DNA from: Pseudomonadota bacterium
GTDB lineage: Bacteria > Pseudomonadota > Gammaproteobacteria > Burkholderiales > Burkholderiaceae_C
DNA length: 8,201 nt
Direction: 5' to 3'
Assembly: GCA_023460715.1 (NCBI GenBank)
Contig: JAEWPH010000303.1
Location: 1-8,201, forward strand
Both the position numbers and the translations under genes were made by a program. Of this stretch, positions 6,231 to 8,201 are shown piece by piece. Below the pieces are notes generated by a model. That model had not been told where the DNA came from. It saw only the letters and a list, made by a program, of their open reading frames with translations, and ran no database searches. Position 1 is the stretch's first letter. Each line of letters opens with the position of its first letter.

Positions 6231-7589
6231 TCAGGCCGCAGGGCGGGGCAGCTTGCGGCGCACCAGCTGGATGTGGTTGCGCAGCGCATACAGCTCGTCG
6301 GCGTACGACAGGGGAACGCTCACCTTTTCCACCTGGTGCTCCAGGCGGTCGAGCTGTTCGCGCAGCGCGTCGGGCGCGGCGTTGCCCAGCTCCATCTCGT
6401 CCTCGATTTCGCGCAGCCGGCCGTACCAGCGGAACACCCGGGAACGGACCCGGAACTGGTAGAGCGGTGGGACGATGCGCGACAGCGGCAGCATGGCCGC
6501 CAGCAGAATGCCGAGCACCAGCCACATGCGTTCGACCAGGTTGGCCAGCCAGAAGGGTAGGTAGCGCTGCAGCAGCGGCGCGGGCTCGTTGATGGCGCGG
6601 TCGCCTTCGGCGGCGATGGGCAGTTCGCTGTTGCGGGTGTTGGGAAACTCGCGCGCCCGGTTGAACCAGCCGGCATTGCCGTGCAGCGTCTGCGCGGCCT
6701 GGGCGAACAGTTGCAGCAGCGCCGGATGGGTGCCTTCGCGCGCCAGCAGCGACGTGGTGGAGGCCACCAGCCGTACGTCGCTGGGCGGCACGTTGGCCGC
6801 CAGGTCCACCACGCCGCGCGGCAGCGTGACGGGCGTGAGGAAAGGAAAGCGCCGGCCATAGGCCTCGTGCTGCGGAAAGTCCATCAACCGCACGCCGGGT
6901 GTCTGCAGCAGCATCTGCACCATCAGGGATTCGGGCGCCGAGGCGAACACCAGCGCGTCGAGCCGGCCGGCTAGAAAGTCTACGGTGGCAGGAGTCTGCG
7001 CCAGCTGCGACAGCTTCAGCGCCTGTGGCTCCACGCGGTTGGCCTCCAGCAGCTTGTCCATCAGCGTGGGCACGCCGCTGCCGGTCGTGCCCACGTTCAC
7101 GCGCAGGCCGCGCAGCTGGGCCAGGCGGGTGAGACGGCCGCTGCGGTCGACGCGGCGTGCGGCGTCCTCGCGGTAGAACAGCCACACGGGTTCGACGAAC
7201 AGGCTGCCCAGCGATTCGAGCGTGTCGCTGTCCTCGGGCTGCAGCTCGCCGGTGCCGCCCTGTACGAAGGCCAGATCGGCTTCTCCGCTGCGCAACAGCT
7301 GCAGGTTGGACGATGAACCGTCGCTCTCGCGCAGCACCACCTCGATGCCTTCGGCCGCCAATGCCTTCTGGTAGCGCTGGCCGAATTCGGCGTACGCGCT
7401 CTGCGCCGGGCCCGTGGCCAGGGTGACGCGGCGCGGCGGATTGGGCTGCAGCCACCAGTACGCCAGCACGACCAGCGCCACGGCCAAAAAGGCCAGCGGC
7501 CCGGCCGACAGCAGCAGATCGCGCACGTTGAGCAGGGCGGTGCGCAGCCGCCGGCCGGCGCTGCGCGAACGGGCGCTGAAGGCGCTCAT
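6231..7589 (-). CDS. Membrane-anchored TAXI-type TRAP solute-binding protein
   Basis: TAXI proteins are periplasmic solute receptors normally paired with a fused DctQM TRAP permease. In this 452-residue protein a membrane segment at about 25-47 leads to a periplasmic domain with TAXI features: TLATGP (56-61), the substrate-loop region SDGSSSNLQLL with GEADLAFVQGG (89-112), and GTTGSGV (167-173). A second membrane segment (about 355-376) is followed by a charged, helical, probably cytoplasmic tail to 452. That tail is absent from ordinary secreted TAXI receptors, which are about 320 residues. Arg/Ser-rich residues 1-24 fit a cytoplasmic N-terminus, so the first segment looks like an uncleaved anchor. 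The ATG at 7589 is chosen because it overlaps the upstream stop (ATGA) and has GGAG at 7601-7598, 8 nt away. No permease is in view, so it may sense or tether ligand instead of feeding a TRAP transporter. Substrate unknown. Confidence 0.88.
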   Translation of the reverse strand: MSAFSARSRSAGRRLRTALLNVRDLLLSAGPLAFLAVALVVLAYWWLQPNPPRRVTLATGPAQSAYAEFGQRYQKALAAEGIEVVLRESDGSSSNLQLLRSGEADLAFVQGGTGELQPEDSDTLESLGSLFVEPVWLFYREDAARRVDRSGRLTRLAQLRGLRVNVGTTGSGVPTLMDKLLEANRVEPQALKLSQLAQTPATVDFLAGRLDALVFASAPESLMVQMLLQTPGVRLMDFPQHEAYGRRFPFLTPVTLPRGVVDLAANVPPSDVRLVASTTSLLAREGTHPALLQLFAQAAQTLHGNAGWFNRAREFPNTRNSELPIAAEGDRAINEPAPLLQRYLPFWLANLVERMWLVLGILLAAMLPLSRIVPPLYQFRVRSRVFRWYGRLREIEDEMELGNAAPDALREQLDRLEHQVEKVSVPLSYADELYALRNHIQLVRRKLPRPAA

Positions 7590-7601
7590 GGCGCGAGCTC
7601 C
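7586..7601 (-). promoter_or_regulatory. ATGA stop/start overlap with Shine-Dalgarno GGAG
   Basis: On the minus strand GGAG (7601-7598) lies 8 nt before the ATG at 7589-7587. That ATG shares bases with the peptidase stop TGA (7588-7586). This arrangement indicates one mRNA and coupled translation, and it fixes the start of the TAXI-type gene. Confidence 0.8.
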
Positions 7602-8201
7602 GCCGCGCAGGGCAGCCACAGGCCGCTGTCGGTGGTGAGCGACCGTGCGGCGCGCACGGCCCGCAGCGTGGCACGGGCCGTGACCTCGGCGGCCATGGCC
7701 GACAGGGTCATCATGCCCAGCGTGCGCCCGGCGGCGCCGGTGCCCAGGGTGAAGAGCGTGTCGCCGTCCGACATGGTGTGGACCGGGTTGATGCTGCGTG
7801 CCAGGCCGTCGTGCGCGGCCACGGCCAGGCGGCGGGCCTGGGCCTTGGTGAGAGTGGCGTCGGTAGCGATCACGCCGATGGTGGTGTTGCTGCCGGCCAG
7901 CACGGGGCGGGGCCCTTCGCCGCGCAGCAGGGCGCGGCGCGTGTCGGCCAGCCGCAGGCCGTCCGGCGTGCGTGCGCCGGCCACGGGCTGCGCGGTGTCG
8001 GGGTCGATCACATCGCCCAGGGCGTTGCAGGCGATGAGGGCGCCCACCGTGATGCCGTCCACGGTGATGCTGGCCGTGCCGATGCCGCCCTTCATGGCCC
8101 GGTCCAGCCCGAACACCTTGCCCACCACGGCGCCCGCGCCGGCGCCCACGTTGCCTTCGGCCGGATCGCCGCGCGTGGCGGCGGCGCAGGCGGCGTAGCC
8201 G
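7586..8201 (-). CDS. P1 family (S58) self-cleaving peptidase, DmpA/NylC-like (N-terminus cut by window end)
   Basis: The P1/S58 family contains N-terminal-nucleophile hydrolases: aminopeptidases such as DmpA, beta-aminopeptidases, and the nylon-oligomer hydrolase NylC. Each precursor cuts itself into large and small chains, exposing the nucleophile. The 204 visible C-terminal residues begin at GYAAC and contain the conserved GNVGAGAGA..GK, then MKGGIGTAS, then GSNTTIGVIATDATLT. The predicted cut is Asn|Thr at codons 7888-7886 and 7885-7883, as known for NylC (Asn266/Thr267), whereas DmpA cuts Gly/Ser. The small chain would be 99 residues, a normal size. Roughly 120-140 N-terminal residues lie beyond the window. 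Its TGA overlaps the ATG of the TAXI-type gene, so the two are probably translationally coupled. The substrate cannot be read from the sequence; peptide, beta-peptide or amide are all possible. Family call very secure, NylC-like subgroup moderate. Confidence 0.93.
   Translation of the reverse strand, partial: GYAACAAATRGDPAEGNVGAGAGAVVGKVFGLDRAMKGGIGTASITVDGITVGALIACNALGDVIDPDTAQPVAGARTPDGLRLADTRRALLRGEGPRPVLAGSNTTIGVIATDATLTKAQARRLAVAAHDGLARSINPVHTMSDGDTLFTLGTGAAGRTLGMMTLSAMAAEVTARATLRAVRAARSLTTDSGLWLPCAAELAP

Noticed and set aside
4849..7674. 941-codon open frame on the minus strand across DUF1631 and the TAXI-type gene
   Set aside because: It covers parts of genes on both strands, is low-complexity Arg/Ala/Pro, and matches no family. 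It is a composition artefact.
1..8201. Mobile elements, CRISPR arrays, tRNA or rRNA genes, defence or biosynthetic clusters
   Set aside because: Reading both strands I found no terminal inverted repeats, transposase or integrase motifs, regularly spaced repeats or structural RNA genes. Apart from two unassigned functions, the window is ordinary chromosomal content.

Overview
The window is about two-thirds G+C and densely coded, with strong third-position GC bias. Its proteins look most like those of Burkholderiales, and Comamonadaceae (Acidovorax-like) is my best guess. That guess rests on protein character and gene content, not on a marker gene. It reads as ordinary chromosome: there is no tRNA, rRNA, insertion sequence, CRISPR array or phage gene.

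Left part (1-2318). On the minus strand is the DEAD-box RNA helicase gene rhlE, whose Gly-rich C-terminal tail runs off the window start. It is divergently transcribed from a small plus-strand gene for an F1-ATPase epsilon-subunit-like protein that stands alone, away from any other ATP synthase gene. The 295-bp space between them holds candidate promoters for both directions and a perfect 8-bp stem-loop in the rhlE leader.

Middle (2319-6192). Next comes a full-length ettA, the ABC-F translational throttle that responds to the ATP/ADP ratio. An intrinsic terminator (7-bp GC stem plus seven T) lies just upstream of it and downstream of a good -10 element, so it could end the epsilon transcript, attenuate ettA, or do both. 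After ettA and a 64-bp gap comes a 715-residue DUF1631-family protein of unknown function with a small C-terminal beta-rich domain.

Right part (6193-8201). On the minus strand, converging on DUF1631, is a two-gene operon. The upstream gene, cut by the window end, encodes a P1-family (S58, DmpA/NylC-like) self-cleaving aminopeptidase or amidase. Its stop overlaps the start of the next gene in ATGA. That gene encodes a TAXI-type solute-binding protein anchored by two membrane segments, with no TRAP permease gene in view.

Functional links: RhlE (ribosome assembly and RNA remodelling) and EttA (translation entry gated by energy state) both act on translation. An ATP-responsive epsilon-like protein between them makes an energy-sensing theme possible, but this is inference from neighbourhood. 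The P1 peptidase and TAXI protein are probably co-translated; a shared substrate class is plausible but unproven.
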